DNA from: Sabethes cyaneus
Lineage: Eukaryota > Arthropoda > Insecta > Diptera > Culicidae
NCBI RefSeq assembly: GCF_943734655.1
Contig: NC_071354.1
Coordinates: forward strand, 141,479,142 to 141,543,141
DNA length: 64,000 nt
Reading direction: 5' to 3'
The notes beneath the pieces are model-generated. The model had not been told where the DNA came from. It worked only from the letters and a program-made list of their open reading frames with translations, and did not search any database. The number at the start of each line of letters is the position of its first letter. Position 1 is the stretch's first letter. This document shows positions 22,385 to 34,317 of the stretch, piece after piece. A program made the translations under genes and the position numbers.

Positions 22385-23133
22385 GAAATTGACGGTACAC
22401 TTAAGTAGTTTTAGGCCGTTTTTATTCAAACTTGTGATCTATCAATGTTCATAGTATGTAATTTGCTACCATATATCATTAGGGATGTTAATTTAGTACG
22501 TACCGCTAAGAAGAAGAAGAGGGGAGGGGCGCTGAATATTATTTATTAAAAATTTTGGAGCAGAATAAAACAAGTTTTAGAAAAAGTTTTGTACTTTTTT
22601 AATCGAAATTTTTATCATAGTTTGCATTTACCTATTAAAAAATAAAAGGTAAATGGAATAACGGCGGTTTTTGAATTGCATAAATGGACCAGAGTAACAC
22701 GAATTCACATCGAATAGAATACCTTGATACTTTTCTAATAGTAATTAAAGATATTATGACCAGAAAATAAACATTTTAAATCTTGGATAACAACCGTACT
22801 ATGATTATGGAGCAGAATCTGAGAATAAGGGTCTGTTCTCAAATTACGTTATACCAAAAAGAAATGGAGATACGCGAACAACACCTTAACTATTTCGAAC
22901 GGATAAACTATTGATTTTACAGTTACTCGGGAGTGCTCGACGGATTACTCACATTAGGAAAAGCAACGAGTTAACAAAAAAGATAAATAAAAGATTAAAC
23001 CTTTTATTTATATATTGTGCTATTATTAACATTGTATAGTAAATGGTGGGTTACTGCTTTTGTGAGAAACGCATGGATAGTTTAGTCTGTCGATTCCGGA
23101 ACTAGATTGCTACAGCTTTTACTGTATCTAGAT
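22385..23133. other. AT-rich spacer
   Basis: No gene or clear repeat boundary seen. Confidence 0.4.
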
Positions 23134-23135
23134 TA

Positions 23136-24019
23136 GGGACGATTCAAATATGACGTCCACCAAATTTCTGCTTTTTTAGACCCCCCCTCCCCCTCTGTCC
23201 GATTGTGCCACAAAATTCAACCTCCCCCCCACCCCTTTGGACGTTACACAAACCCAAAACAAAAATGCAAAGCGTGTTGGAAGTAAAAAGTGGTTTATAA
23301 AAATAGCTTAACCTTTAAAGAGTTAGTGTATGATTTAAAAAATATAAAAACTAACAATTAAAAACAAACAATAACTGCGAACAAGGGCTCTAACAACATT
23401 CAATTGCAAATTGTTACAAATCAATGAAGAAATGAAGCTTTGGTTTCAATTGAACAGCGCTTCAAAACAAGCTTCAACTTGCGTCGGCGAAGCAGGTTTC
23501 ACTACATCGTGACGATAGCTTTTAGAGTTCTTGTACTTTTCTATCCAATATTTAGTAAAAAGCTAGAAAATTCGATTGCAAATGAACTGAAACTGATTTA
23601 CATATATCCTTCAATGTAACGCGTGGTCTATTTAGTTAACATTGACAAATTTCTGACTTTCAAGCGCCGTCAGCTAGAACAATTACCAGTTTCAATTGAA
23701 GCTTGCTTGAAAGATTCTGTTCTACAAACAAAGCAAAGTCGCTTGAGTGAAGCGAAGGTAGGAGAGAATCAGCTTTATTTATTTGTTTCAACGATATCGG
23801 GCCCGGCTGCGATATTCTGAAGTAAGATAAGTTCGAAAATCGAAATAAATCGATGAGTGATGAATGAGAAACATATATTTACAGCCTTTTAATGAAAACA
23901 AAATTTTTTTCGACGGATATCACATTTGCCTAGACCCCCTCCTCCCTTTGTCACAACCTGTCACAAAATTGACACCCCCCTCCCCCCATAAGCAATGGAC
24001 GTCATTATTGAATGATCCC
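23136..24019. mobile_element. Non-autonomous DNA element with ~25-bp inverted ends
   Basis: Ends read GGGACGATTCAAATATGACG (left) and the inverse of GGGATCATTCAATAATGACG (right), flanked by TTA on both sides. C-rich tracts lie just inside each end. A segment near 23645-23800 resembles 650-800. The target could be TTA or TA. No transposase. Confidence 0.55.
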
Positions 24020-24021
24020 TT

Positions 24022-24772
24022 ACAAGAATGGTTTATTTACGTTTATCTTGTCAACCAACTAATCCAAGCTTATCTACATTTGCTATCACCTCTCACTTTT
24101 TCAGCTAAAACATCCTTTTCTTTTCGATTTTATGCGCCGTTCTTTTACTTTTAATAACTTTCGACTTGTATTCTGCAGTCCGCCAAACCCTATGTTTCTT
24201 CTATTTGACTGTGTCCAAGTCGCGATTTTTCAATCCCAAAGACATTTTTATACTATTGAATTGTGTTGCAAATACTGCTTACAACATTGCACGTAAATAT
24301 TGAATGATAATTTTGTTCCTATCGCAGCGCCGCTGTAGGTGATTATCGGAAACATGGATATTTGGGGTTTCTCAAACAAACGGATAATTGCAACCCCAAT
24401 TAAAAGGGGTTCGTGGAACAAACTTTGTCTGAAATTTTGAGGAAAGGTGTAGATATCCTCAAAGATTCAAAAACTGTTAAAAAGTCAATTTTCGTAAAAA
24501 TGGCGTTTGTGGGGAGTCTCAAACAAACGACTCATTTATATAGGAGCGACCCCCCGGCATGTCGCCATTTTTCTGTGATTGAATCTGAAACGTCAAAAAT
24601 ACTGGGCGGGAAATCACTTTATAGGAAATCAATGCGACGGCCATTGTTGTTTGGGATACAATAGGAGTCCAATTTAATGGGGGTACTGTCAAACTTTGTA
24701 TTGAATTATTTACCCTAAACTTAGAAAATTCCTTTCTTTGATTTTTTTCGCTGATGATGATTATAGTTGATC

Positions 24773-24805
<33 letters not shown>

Positions 24806-25240
24806 GATGATGATGACGATGACGATGATGATGATGATGATCCTAAAATCTGGTGAAGAGCGGATTTAAAAAAAAATTTGAAGTTAGACAAATTTTTCAA
24901 AAATATCCTAATTTTGTCCTTTTTTGTAAAACTTAAACAAAATCAATTTTTTTACACATTGTTTATTTAATGCTGAAGGTTTCTTCATAAGGATTTTGAT
25001 GGAGCGGGTTCCCTGATCTTTAGTAGCAATAAGTATTGGACTAACATTCTTTTCCATCTAATCAGGACTCGCATTTGGACATGGCCGACGTCGGTATTGA
25101 TCAGCATGCAGAGACTTGGAAAGGTTGCACAATGAACAATAGCGAGCTGTCCCAACTCCCAAGTATGTTTATGAGTAGCAGCACACGTACGATTTCCTAT
25201 GCTTATCCTATGGTATCCAATGCCTTGCGTATACACGTCT
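24022..25240. other. Spacer with a GAT microsatellite
   Basis: No gene. A GAT/GAC trinucleotide tract occupies about 24757-24842. Two solitary ends of the 22.2-kb MITE type are at 24364 and 24511. Confidence 0.5.
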
Positions 25241-25244
25241 TTAA

Positions 25245-26187
25245 GACTTGACTCTTCTTTATCGACAGACTTCGCAACTGGTTATTAGAGTACAGGACAA
25301 TTAAGGCGGAACCGAAAGTGGCTAACGTTATTGTGTTAGTGCGACAAACACTGTACTGTACACCTCATGTGTTCGTTAAAAACCTAAACGTTTATTTGAA
25401 TATTGCATTAGTATTGGTAATATATGTCAAATAGCAGAGCTTGCAAACATAAACAGCTGATCCGCAGCCAACCGCACTGATTACAAACATCCCGAAAAAG
25501 GGTTTGTTTTCTTTATCAAGGCATTCCGATTCAATCAAAATTAACAGCAGCAACTGAATAATGCGTAGGATCACTAGGATGTTTAATTAATCCGCTTGCC
25601 TCGGATTGCGTTTTTGATTCCTGCGTTTGCGTTTTGTTTGTTTACTTCACTCTAAGCTCATCGATGCGGCGAAAGTTGAAAGCTCTTTAAAAGCTCATTG
25701 ATGTGACGAAAGTTTGATACTGTGTTGCTGCTTTTTCGGAAATCGCTAGTTCAACGAAATATGTGCGTAACCAAATATCTATTAACTAATTCCAAATTAT
25801 ACATTGGTCGCTTTTATGAACACGTAATGATCGATATGTTCAGTTAAATTTATTTTCCATTAGCAATTATGTTTTGCTGAGCGTTTATTGATACATAGCA
25901 GATCGATAAATTAAATTACAAGTTTTAGGAAATTATAACAGCGCTGCAAGCACTGATTACGTGGCGAAAGCGTGCTCTGCAAATACAGATGTATTTTTAA
26001 GGCGCAAAACAATACATGCTTCGAATGGTAGCCATTTATCCAGCCATCTTTGAGCCACTTTCGGTTTCCCCTTAAGAAGCTATGTAATGATCCCACTGAC
26101 CATAGCAGCATCGAACAGTCAAGATTCCAACTTAAGACGACTGGTTTATTAGATCAGCATCGTACCTCGAAGCTAACTGGGCGTGCT
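25245..26187 (-). mobile_element. tRNA SINE split by a nested TTAA element
   Basis: The tail part (about 25245-25304, CGACAGACTTCGCAACTGGT) and the head part (26072-26187, with CATCGTACCTCGAAGCTAAC) together match the minus-strand SINE at 43.96-44.14 kb. The 767 bases between are the insertion described next; joining the parts gives the expected continuity around TTAA. Confidence 0.65.
25305..26071. mobile_element. piggyBac-like TTAA-flanked non-autonomous element
   Basis: Flanked by TTAA at 25301-25304 and 26072-26075. Inverted ends are GGCGGAACCGAAAGTGGCT and the inverse of GGGGAAACCGAAAGTGGCT (17 of 19 match). TTAA targets are typical of piggyBac. No transposase is encoded. It sits inside a tRNA SINE and is therefore younger than it. 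Confidence 0.7.
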
Positions 26188-26189
26188 TA

Positions 26190-28100
26190 TGCTTATGTTA
26201 AATTGCACACTTCATAGTTTGAATTTCTTTTTCAATTTGTAGAACAAAAGTACTATTGTGCATACCCAATTGTATATACCTAAAAGGTGTGCATAATTTA
26301 CGCTATGTGATTTAAAATGCATTAATATTTGGCACTATTCTTGAACTACTCAACTAGTTTTCAGCTGTTATTTATAACGAGGGTTAGAAATTCCATGTGA
26401 TGTACGTATAATGAGATAGAAATTATAATCCACGTTAGGAACGAAAACCGCAAGCACATAACGGAGTTTCGCAATTATCATTGAGTGACGAGGAAGCAAA
26501 TCGGATAACAGCAAGGTTTTCTTTTAAAGTCGGATGGTAAATCCTCGACAGGGTTAACCACAGGATATGTAGTACGACGGCGAATGGTGTTGGTGGGTGG
26601 CAGTAGAATATACGATGAAAACAAAGCCGCAAAAAGCTCGACGATGATAACAATTGTTCACAATGTTAGCACATACAGGCTCACATGTGCTCCGGGCTGT
26701 ACGAGAAAGCAGATGCCTTATTTTCCGGAGCATTTCCGGACCTCTGTGAGAGGAATGCTGGTGAGAAGAATATGCCGGAGACAAGAGAAATGGCGCATGT
26801 CACCTGTTGCAAATAACGGAAGCTTTCAATATGTTTCTGGGGTCTGTCGACTGCTTTCCTGCTTCCTGTGAATCACTAAAAAGTACCAGCTATTTTTGCT
26901 TGGGCGATATGTTGGGTAGCAAACAAGAAATTAATGTTAAAGCACATAGAATATTATTTTCGGTAAAGTGAATAGCTAAATAATCACAAATGTGCATAAT
27001 TTAAACAGCGTGAGTCTTTGTGGCTTGTAGGAGAAAATGCCAGGGAATAATAAAGAGAGAAGCCCCTTATCAGTTCGGTCTTACATAGGGATACCAGAGA
27101 GCCATTTAGGAGCCAGAGGATGATGCTGGATGCTCATGGATGGATCAGATTTGTGGACCACAGTGATATTCAGTTATCAGCCTGCGGTCGTGAGAGTCGG
27201 TTCGTCGATAGGAAACCCAGCGCTTCAAACGGTTATTTTTATTTTTTGGGTCTTGATGATTATTGCTGTTTGAAATTGATCTTTGATAGCATTTCGGGTG
27301 AGGCAATTGAGTATCTCTGAGGGAATCCGAACGTATAGCAGTGAATGTGATATTAAATTGTTTTGAGCTAGAAAGTATCAGCCGTGGGATTGAATCAAGG
27401 TGGGCAATATCGTGTCGGGATTTGTTACGAGTGCTTGATGGTTCAAAATTATGGTAAAATTCCCGAATGGGAAAAGCGAAAGTGAAATTTTAATCGCCGT
27501 TTTTTGTTTCGTGGTGCTCTTGGGATCAGGCCTCTGTTAATATTTACTTCAATAAAAAATGCAGTTAGCAGTATAGTACAATGTGAGTGGGAAGCAATTC
27601 AGCTGCTGCGAAATCCTTTGCGTGGGGTAAATCAGCGACCAAAGGGAAGCAATATTCCCGACCCATCACCCGGATTAGGCGGTTGTGAAGCAACAGTTTC
27701 TTTTCAGTCTTGTATTACTTTGTACGCTGTGGCAGCAGCAGTAGTGGGTGGTGAAGAGTGCAAATTGTGGTCGATGAACCACTACTCTAGAGAAAGGAGT
27801 GTCGGAATACAGGAATAAAGTTTGAACCGATGCTCACGGTACGATAGAAGGGAAAGCAGTCTGCTGAAAATGATTGAAAGTGAAATTATGGGTGTCTAAG
27901 GCGTGGAATCTACCCTATAAGCTCACCAGCAGTGGGGTAATCAATTCCAGAAGGGTCGGAATTGTGAGCGAAAGGAGAGTTTAATATTCATCTATATGCC
28001 TGTGCGAGCGAAAATTTAATGTACAGCTTCTACCTGGGATATGTTTGATGAAGTTCTCAACCGAATCGTGCAATTAGGTAAGCTTGTGTTTGGACATACT
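26190..28100. other. Low-repeat region, possible untranslated exon
   Basis: Little recognisable transposon sequence. AAGTGAAATT occurs at several points (about 27480, 27880, 28165), an initiator-like TCAGTT lies near 27078, and a good splice donor (TTAG|GTAAGC) near 28077. Open frames at 26584, 27120 and 27504 lack known domains. This could be a 5' untranslated exon of a plus-strand gene, perhaps the membrane-protein gene at 42.7 kb, but nothing proves it. Confidence 0.25.
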
Positions 28101-29149
28101 GTTAACTTTTTTTTCAGGGAGACTAAATTGACAAGCGTCGATTGATTTATAGCTGGTTTTAGTGAAAGTGAAATTCAGTGTTGCTGTCAGTAAATGCATT
28201 TCCGGAGATAATTACGTACCTCGATTAATGATAAAGTAAATTAATTTAAAATATGATCTATAACAAAGCTATTTGCAAGTCAACTAACCTTACAAAAAAA
28301 CATCTGAAATGAAAAAATCTCCTTATTGAATAGGTATTTGATAAAGCCAAGTTGTTTCATGGTAATTTAATTCTTGTTTCTAGTCTTATGTTTTCCTGAC
28401 CAGCAGCGAGAAGCAGCGTCATTTTGCATCAACTGTGAATGCCTTATCTTATGAAACTTACCGTAAAATGTACTCTGTGGTTTGGAATCATAACTCGCAC
28501 CTCAGGTTGTTAAAAAAGTAACCTTTCATATTGATGTGATTGGAAAATTATGGAGGGGATCGATGGACAACTGTGCCCGGTGCGCGATAACAGTAATAAT
28601 ATCAATAAGCTTGTAATTTGACGGTGTTTGTGAACCATAAAAATTAATATGTAATGTTGTTGCTTAAACAAAATCAAGAAGTGATGAAAATGTCGGTTGT
28701 TCAACATAAGGGAAGCAGTAAATTTCGTCGTATCTGTTCTTAATGAGTAGTTTTGTTCTGAGTACATGCATGCATTACATGGCTTTGTAGTAAGCATAAC
28801 TTAGAGGGGCCAAAGAAACCTCTTGGCAGTGCAAAAAGTCACTCTTATAGGCAGAACCGTAGCCATCCTGAAACGCAAGGTGTCCCTCAACATTTACTAC
28901 TAAAAAGTTAGAGGATTACGTTCGAAAATTAACTCCTTCTATGTTGTCGTATTAAACAATGAATATGACGCGTCATCTTATTTCAAACTTGGCTAAATGA
29001 CAACTCTGACCGAAAAACTGGTCACGGCTATACTGTATACTGGGAGGACAGTAATTTCTAAGTGAATAGTAGAACACGTAGAGGTGACGTTTATCATTAC
29101 TATTAAGAATTCATTCATTCTTTTTACTGAAATTAAATAAAAAATAAAA
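28101..29149. other. AT-rich spacer
   Basis: No gene or defined repeat seen. Confidence 0.4.
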
Positions 29150-29290
29150 CTTATCCAATTAAATTCTACCATGTATATTTCTTCGCGACAGATACGTATT
29201 TCACCTACGACTTTCAGGCTTAATCAGTGTCTGTTTTCGAACTGAGAACTGTCGCGAAGCAATATATAGAGTAGAATTTAATTGGATAAG
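29150..29290. mobile_element. Hairpin MITE
   Basis: CTTATCCAATTAAATTCTAC at 29150 is repeated inverted at the right end (29271-29290), and inner parts of the arms also pair (CTTCGCGACAG with CTGTCGCGAAG). The loop is about 50 bases. No coding capacity. Confidence 0.75.
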
Positions 29291-29489
29291 CTTTCGCTCC
29301 AAAAGCTTCAGTTCTTTTTCCTACCTGGCACTGACTGATAACGACCTAGAACATTTGTGGATATACATTGATTGTATCAGGTGGCTAATTTGCTAAGGTG
29401 TAGTATACATTCCTCCCGACACATCGAGAAACCATTCCATCATAGAGAAGCACAATCATTCTATTTTCTCGATTGCTGAATCACTGAAC

Positions 29490-29890
29490 AGAACGTGCAT
29501 GACATGCATCTACTTTTCGGAGATTTTGATCTTCCAGACCTGCGTTGGCGTGCGCCTGCTGTAGGTTTTGCCGAGTTAGAGCCCACGGATTCAACTTCTG
29601 CCAGCAATAATTTAATTGACTATATGACACTGCTAAACATGAAGCAGTTAATTTTGAGGAGAAAATGTATGAACCGAATGCATGATCTGTGCTTTTGCAG
29701 ACGAAGATGCTATACAGATGTGCAACCTTTTCGCATCTTTTGAATCGCTTATTCTAATTGACTCATTGCATACCCGGTTCTAAGCACGATTATAATGCAC
29801 GGCTCCAATACGACTTAGAGAACGACTTCACACATGCTGACTTTGAAAATCTTATAACGGCTCTTTTAGACACTCAAATAAAAAATAGTT
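29490..29890 (+). mobile_element. Jockey/CR1-like LINE endonuclease fragment
   Basis: LLFGDFDLPDLRW (from about 29507) matches the GDFN-LP-I-W motif of apurinic-type endonucleases in non-LTR retrotransposons. After a frame change, DLENDFTHADFENLITALLD (about 29816-29875) resembles the linker between endonuclease and reverse transcriptase. The remainder is missing. Confidence 0.6.
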
Positions 29891-29974
29891 AACTAACTGA
29901 AGACGCACTCAGAGATGTTCCTATTTTGTGTTTGATGATACACATATACCAGCATATTCATTATGAGCAGCAGC

Positions 29975-30395
29975 AGTAGCATTAAGCCGGGTGGTACACG
30001 CTGTTTTAAGCAGCCGTCACCATTCAACTTGATCTTGGGCCACTCGTCGCCAATTTCCCAGTCGTCTCAGAAGTCGCAAATACCTTTCGACTTGAACGAA
30101 CCATCTTGCACGTTGCACCCCACTGTTTCTGGTGCCGGTGGGGTTGTTGAAGAGGACTCTTTTCGTCGCACTGTCGTCCGGCATCTCAAGTCATATTTTC
30201 AGGTTTATTACACTCTTATGATGGCATTTAAGACTAACATTATCCATAAATACCACCATAAGAGTACCACAATATTTGCATTGTTGCATGGGATCCTTAC
30301 GATTTGTCCGGCCTGCTCTAGCCTACCGAATTTCGTCAGATGTACGATGTTGGACTTGGTGAAGCACTTCGAATCCGCCGAATAGAGCCAATCTG
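29975..30395 (-). mobile_element. RTE-like LINE C-terminal fragment
   Basis: The minus strand reads GVQRARWFVQVERYLRLL and GNWRRVAQDQVEW, the terminal R-x-R-W-x-x-Q-V-E...NWR..AQDR..W block of RTE/CR1 proteins. The plus-strand 140-codon frame over the same bases (29963-30385) is an antisense shadow. Confidence 0.6.
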
Positions 30396-30399
30396 GCAA

Positions 30400-30832
30400 T
30401 TAGAACACTATCCCCCGCGAGAAAGGCGAAAGCGTTGAACGGAAACCTGGTACAGGCCATCCGACATTGCTGCGCGGCCGTAATGTGCAGCAGAAGCCGT
30501 AAATGAAAACCGAGAGCAAGGTGGTCTCATCATTTCATGCCTTGGACCAGGGGGTCGGAGGAACCGACTAAACGGCGAAGAAGTACTGGGTGAAAATGGA
30601 CTCTTTATGCGAAAACTGGCATGTAATCGCCCAGCAAACGGTTGAAGGTACTGGTGAAAACATCTTCCAGGCGAAGCACGACATCACGGGCATAATGGGC
30701 GACGTAAACTACTTGGGTGGCAACGACAGGCAGAGTACCGAGTACTGTACGTCCCCCACCAAGAAGATAAGCGATGACGTCAAGTGTATCTTCCCAAATC
30801 TCGCTTGCCACCGAAACTAGACGTGTAGGGAG
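30400..30832. other. LINE-associated sequence, not resolved
   Basis: GC-richer sequence between two LINE fragments; both strands have short open frames with no recognised motif. It may be retrotransposon sequence too decayed to name. Confidence 0.3.
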
Positions 30833-31145
30833 GAGGTAGGGACACAAATGAGCGCGTGGTGGTCGACAGACGGAAGCAGTTCTTCGATTGAGGTGTTAAT
30901 GGTGAAGTTCCATAAGAAAGCGAAACGAACGTTAACCTAGGAGTGCCTATGGAAGATAGTATTGTCCCAGCATTTGCCCTTCAAGAAATCAAACGAGAAA
31001 TCGGGATGCTGAAGACCAGCAAAACCGACGGTAAGGACCGCATACCGGCCGAGCTTTATAAATATGGCCGAGAAACGCTGACAACAGCTATACACTGGGT
31101 AGAGCTATCGGGTTTTTACCTGTCGCCAGGACAGGTTCTTGTCAT
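30833..31145 (+). mobile_element. RTE-like LINE fragment, RT N-terminal region
   Basis: The plus strand reads FALQEIKREIGMLKTSKTDG then KDRIPAELYKYG (from about 30970), the start of the reverse transcriptase domain (E...I..LK..KA.G.D.IPAELLK). The same region occurs inverted at about 31630-31480, so two copies of one element type face each other here. Confidence 0.7.
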
Positions 31146-32260
31146 AGCTGGTCTCGATCGATTGTATCGTACACTACTTTGAAATCAATAAAGATGTTAT
31201 GCTATGGTGCGTTGTACTTCCTGCATTTCTACAAGATCTGTCGGATGGTGAAAATTTGGTCCGTAGCAGCACGAGCCGTCATGAAGCTCGCTTGATAATT
31301 CCCTACGAAAAAGTGTGCTATCGGTGACAACTGCCGTAACAGGAACTGGAAGAGTACCTTGTAGGTGGAGTTTACATGCGTTTTGTAGATGGAATAAACC
31401 ACTCCTTCCATTCATTCCTCCGCTAGCTTCTCCTTCTCCTCCTCCGAAATTGTAGAAATTACCCAATGTAGAGTCATTGCTACTGTTTCTCAGTCATGTT
31501 TATAAAGCTCTGCCGGCAGGCTATCGTTACCACCGGTTTTGTTGGTCTTCAGCAACCCGATTTCTCGTTTGACTTCTTGAAAATCAGGTGCTGGGACATT
31601 ACTATTTTCCATAGGCACTCCTAGGTTAACTTCCGTTTCGCCTCCTTGTGCAACTTCGCCATTAACACCTCAATCGAACAACTGCTTCCACCTGTCGACC
31701 ACCTCGCGCTTGTTTATGATAAAATTCACTACTTCCTCCCTATACATGTTAGGTTTCGTTGTGTAGCGAGATTCGTTCCCCTTCTCGTAAAGTTTGCGCG
31801 TCTCATTAGCTCGAAATAATTGTTCTAGTTCCTCACGATTTCTGTCCTCCTTTCGGTATTTGGCCAGCTTCTTTCTAGTGGTAATGCTCAGAAAATTTTT
31901 CCAAACAATTTTCTTTCTCTCCACCGTGTTGGCATTCCCCATAAAACCAATCATTTTGTATTCTCCGGGGCTCTTCACTCATGCAGTATTCACGCGTAGT
32001 TCTCAGCAGATAGCGGGTTAACTAACTGCTTGATCCTAGAACGAAGACATTGATGAATGTGATATACAATTGACAGTTTTGAGCGTACATATACTGCTAC
32101 TAGGTTACTGCATATACTGCTGATAGTTAGAGTCAATCGAGCACCCCGTAGGAAACGTATGTTCGTAATGTTAGACAAGAATCTGCCTTGTATAAGCAGG
32201 CTTCCGTCGTGGTCTGAAAAAAATCTCAATTCTCGGCGTTTTACTGGCAAAGCGCAAAAG
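31146..32260 (-). mobile_element. RTE-like LINE fragment, endonuclease end to early RT
   Basis: Read from 32250 leftwards on the minus strand: the endonuclease C-terminus (ITNIRFLRGARL...LVAVYVRSKLSIVYH), a linker rich in charged residues (about 31978-31670), the RT N-terminus (31630-31480), and an RT block AATDQIFTIRQIL then FIDFKVVYDTIDR near 31230-31150. Frameshifts and an in-frame stop show it is dead. It abuts the plus-strand copy at about 31145. Confidence 0.75.
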
Positions 32261-32279
32261 GCGAATCGATTTGCTCCCC

Positions 32280-32304
32280 CCCCCCTCTCACTTTCTCTCT
32301 CTCA

Positions 32305-32345
<41 letters not shown>
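32280..32345 (+). repeat. CT microsatellite
   Basis: A pyrimidine tract, mostly (CT)n with a C run at its start and two CTTT interruptions. Confidence 0.9.
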
Positions 32346-32348
<3 letters not shown>

Positions 32349-32352
32349 CATT

Positions 32353-32522
32353 AGGGTGTCCCTAATCAGATACAAAAAATATTTTCTCTATTTTAAGTCA
32401 GAAGTGATTGTTACTCACAGAAAAGTTGTAGCTAAACTATTTTCAAGAAACTTTGTTGAATACTGAAGATTTATATCTCTTACACGAAAGAAGTTAAAGA
32501 GCCAAACTCTTAGGGACACCCT
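32353..32522. mobile_element. Short MITE with AGGGTGTCCCTAA ends
   Basis: AGGGTGTCCCTAA at the left is matched by TTAGGGACACCCT at the right, 170 bases apart. Internal sequence is AT-rich. The inverted repeat also has internal dyad symmetry. Confidence 0.55.
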
Positions 32523-32979
32523 TCAAAAGAGTTTTTTCGATATAACTCTTTAATAGCGCTTCGCATGCTTTTCAAATGTTTTGAGAAATTATTAATCACA
32601 TTAAATTGCATATTTTCGTCGAAGACAGTAGAGCTTTATCTTTTTCCCTTTAGCAGCTATCACTGGTTTTTTAATTTTTACATGTAATCTTTAAGGGGGT
32701 GCATCTCGGGGGAGAGCAGGTATGAGCAGCTAATCTCACTTATTTTTTGTGAATCAATTTATGCTGTATCCCACCATGTACAACTTAGGGCGGAACACTG
32801 TGGAACATCTGAGAAAAGTTACCATGTAGGCAATCGTTTTTAAAGCTGTTCTAATATTTTTCACCACTAGAAAGTGCTTTTTGAATGAAGAAACTTTTCT
32901 GAAGCAACTATTACGTTATGTCTTAAGGTTTCGATGCTAATACTTATGTATCACTATTTTTAAAATCGTCCCACTGTGG
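32523..32979. other. AT-rich spacer
   Basis: No gene seen. Confidence 0.4.
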
Positions 32980-33555
32980 GGCGGGACCGAGCGTGGCAGG
33001 GCTCGCTCGAGCAGTACCGTGGTAATCGACGGGGATGCGTTTGAGGTAGTCCGCGAGTTCGTATACCTTGGCTCACTGGCAACAGAGGACAGCGGAACTC
33101 CACACACACTGAACAATCTGAACCCCTATCTGAACGCTAATTAAACCGGTTGACCTCTACGAGCATGAAGCGTGGACACTGCTAGAAGAGAACCTACGAG
33201 CACTCGGAGTTTTAGAACGGCGGGTGCTAAGAACCATCTTTGGCGGCATGTAAGAGAACGGTGTATGGAGGCAAAGAATGAACCACGAGCTCGCGCGTCT
33301 CAACGGCGGTTACAGCAGGACGGATACGTTGAGCAGGATATGTTGCTAGAAAGCCGGACAACTATCTTGCTAAAATGATCTTCGCATCGAATCCGGTAGG
33401 AACAAGATCAAGAGAGGCACAGAGAGCGAGGTGACAAGACCAGGTGGAGCGAGTGCTGGCGTGCACTGGGTGCCCGCGGAACTGGAGACCAGCTGTCATT
33501 AACCGAAATAGATGGAGAAATTATACTGCGCAGGCCTTGTCATAAGACGTTAGGC
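32980..33555 (+). mobile_element. RTE-like LINE fragment, RT C-terminal region
   Basis: The plus strand reads VVIDGDAFEVVREFVYLGSL near 33018-33077, then (in another frame) EAWTLLEENLRALGVLERRV and LRTIFGGM near 33166-33252, the C-terminal part of an RTE-type reverse transcriptase. Stops and frameshifts are present. Confidence 0.7.
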
Positions 33556-33558
33556 TAG

Positions 33559-34130
33559 TTAAGTAAGTGAGGAGCATATGTTGGTGATATTTGCGAAAAC
33601 CCGGCCATCGATGAGAATATGGTCGATTAAGTTCAATGTTCGTTGGTCAGGTGATCTCCCCGAAGCTTTGTGGATATCTCTGCTGGGAAAGGAAGTGCTT
33701 TTGATCACCAGACCTCGGGAAGCTGCAAAGTTGATGCATCCCTGGCCGTTATCGTTCGTATCGGTATGCAGACTACGGGGCCCGATCACCGGTCTGACGT
33801 CCCGATGACCTTAATGTCCTGTGGAGAACGGCTATCGTACGTTGCTTCCAGTTGCACATAAAACGCTTCCTTCTCCTGGTCAGATCTACCTTCTTGTGAA
33901 CAATGTACGTTGATGATGGTGTAGTTGTAGAAACGGTCTTTTATCTTCAACCTACAGATCCTTTCGTTGATCGTCTTCCAGTCCATCAAGCAATCCTGCC
34001 TATCACTACATAGCCCGTTTCCAGCACGTTGGTCACTCCGCCGCGCACAGGCACCTTTCCAGGTCGACACAGTCGCACGTTTAAACCGCGCACGGTAGAT
34101 TAGAAATGGTGCATTCACCCGTGTAGCTCA
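33559..34130 (-). mobile_element. RTE-like LINE fragment, endonuclease domain
   Basis: The minus strand from about 34090 to 33570 holds an apurinic-type endonuclease: KDRFYNYTIINVHCSQEGRS, EAFYVQLEATYDSRSPQDIK and VIG near 33960-33800, then HTDTNDNGQGCINFAASRG and SPDQRTLNLIDHILIDGR near 33770-33600. The GDMNAQ-type segment between them is missing or frameshifted. The fragment meets the plus-strand RT piece head-on at about 33555. Confidence 0.75.
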
Positions 34131-34317
34131 TAATACCTACCCCGAAGGCATAATCTGCGCCCTCTTCTTCGCAAAACATCGCGCCACAGGGGAATCGAGC
34201 TACTAGCGGAAAAGTCACACCACCGCACGTCATTCCCATCGGAAGATTGCGCTGCTACTCTACCGCTGCTCTACGCTGCTACTATTACCGGCACTGCTAC
34301 ACACACTTAGATTTGTA

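Noticed and set aside
29963..30385. Plus-strand frame of 140 codons
   Set aside because: The opposite strand carries the recognisable RTE C-terminal block; the plus frame has no known domain.
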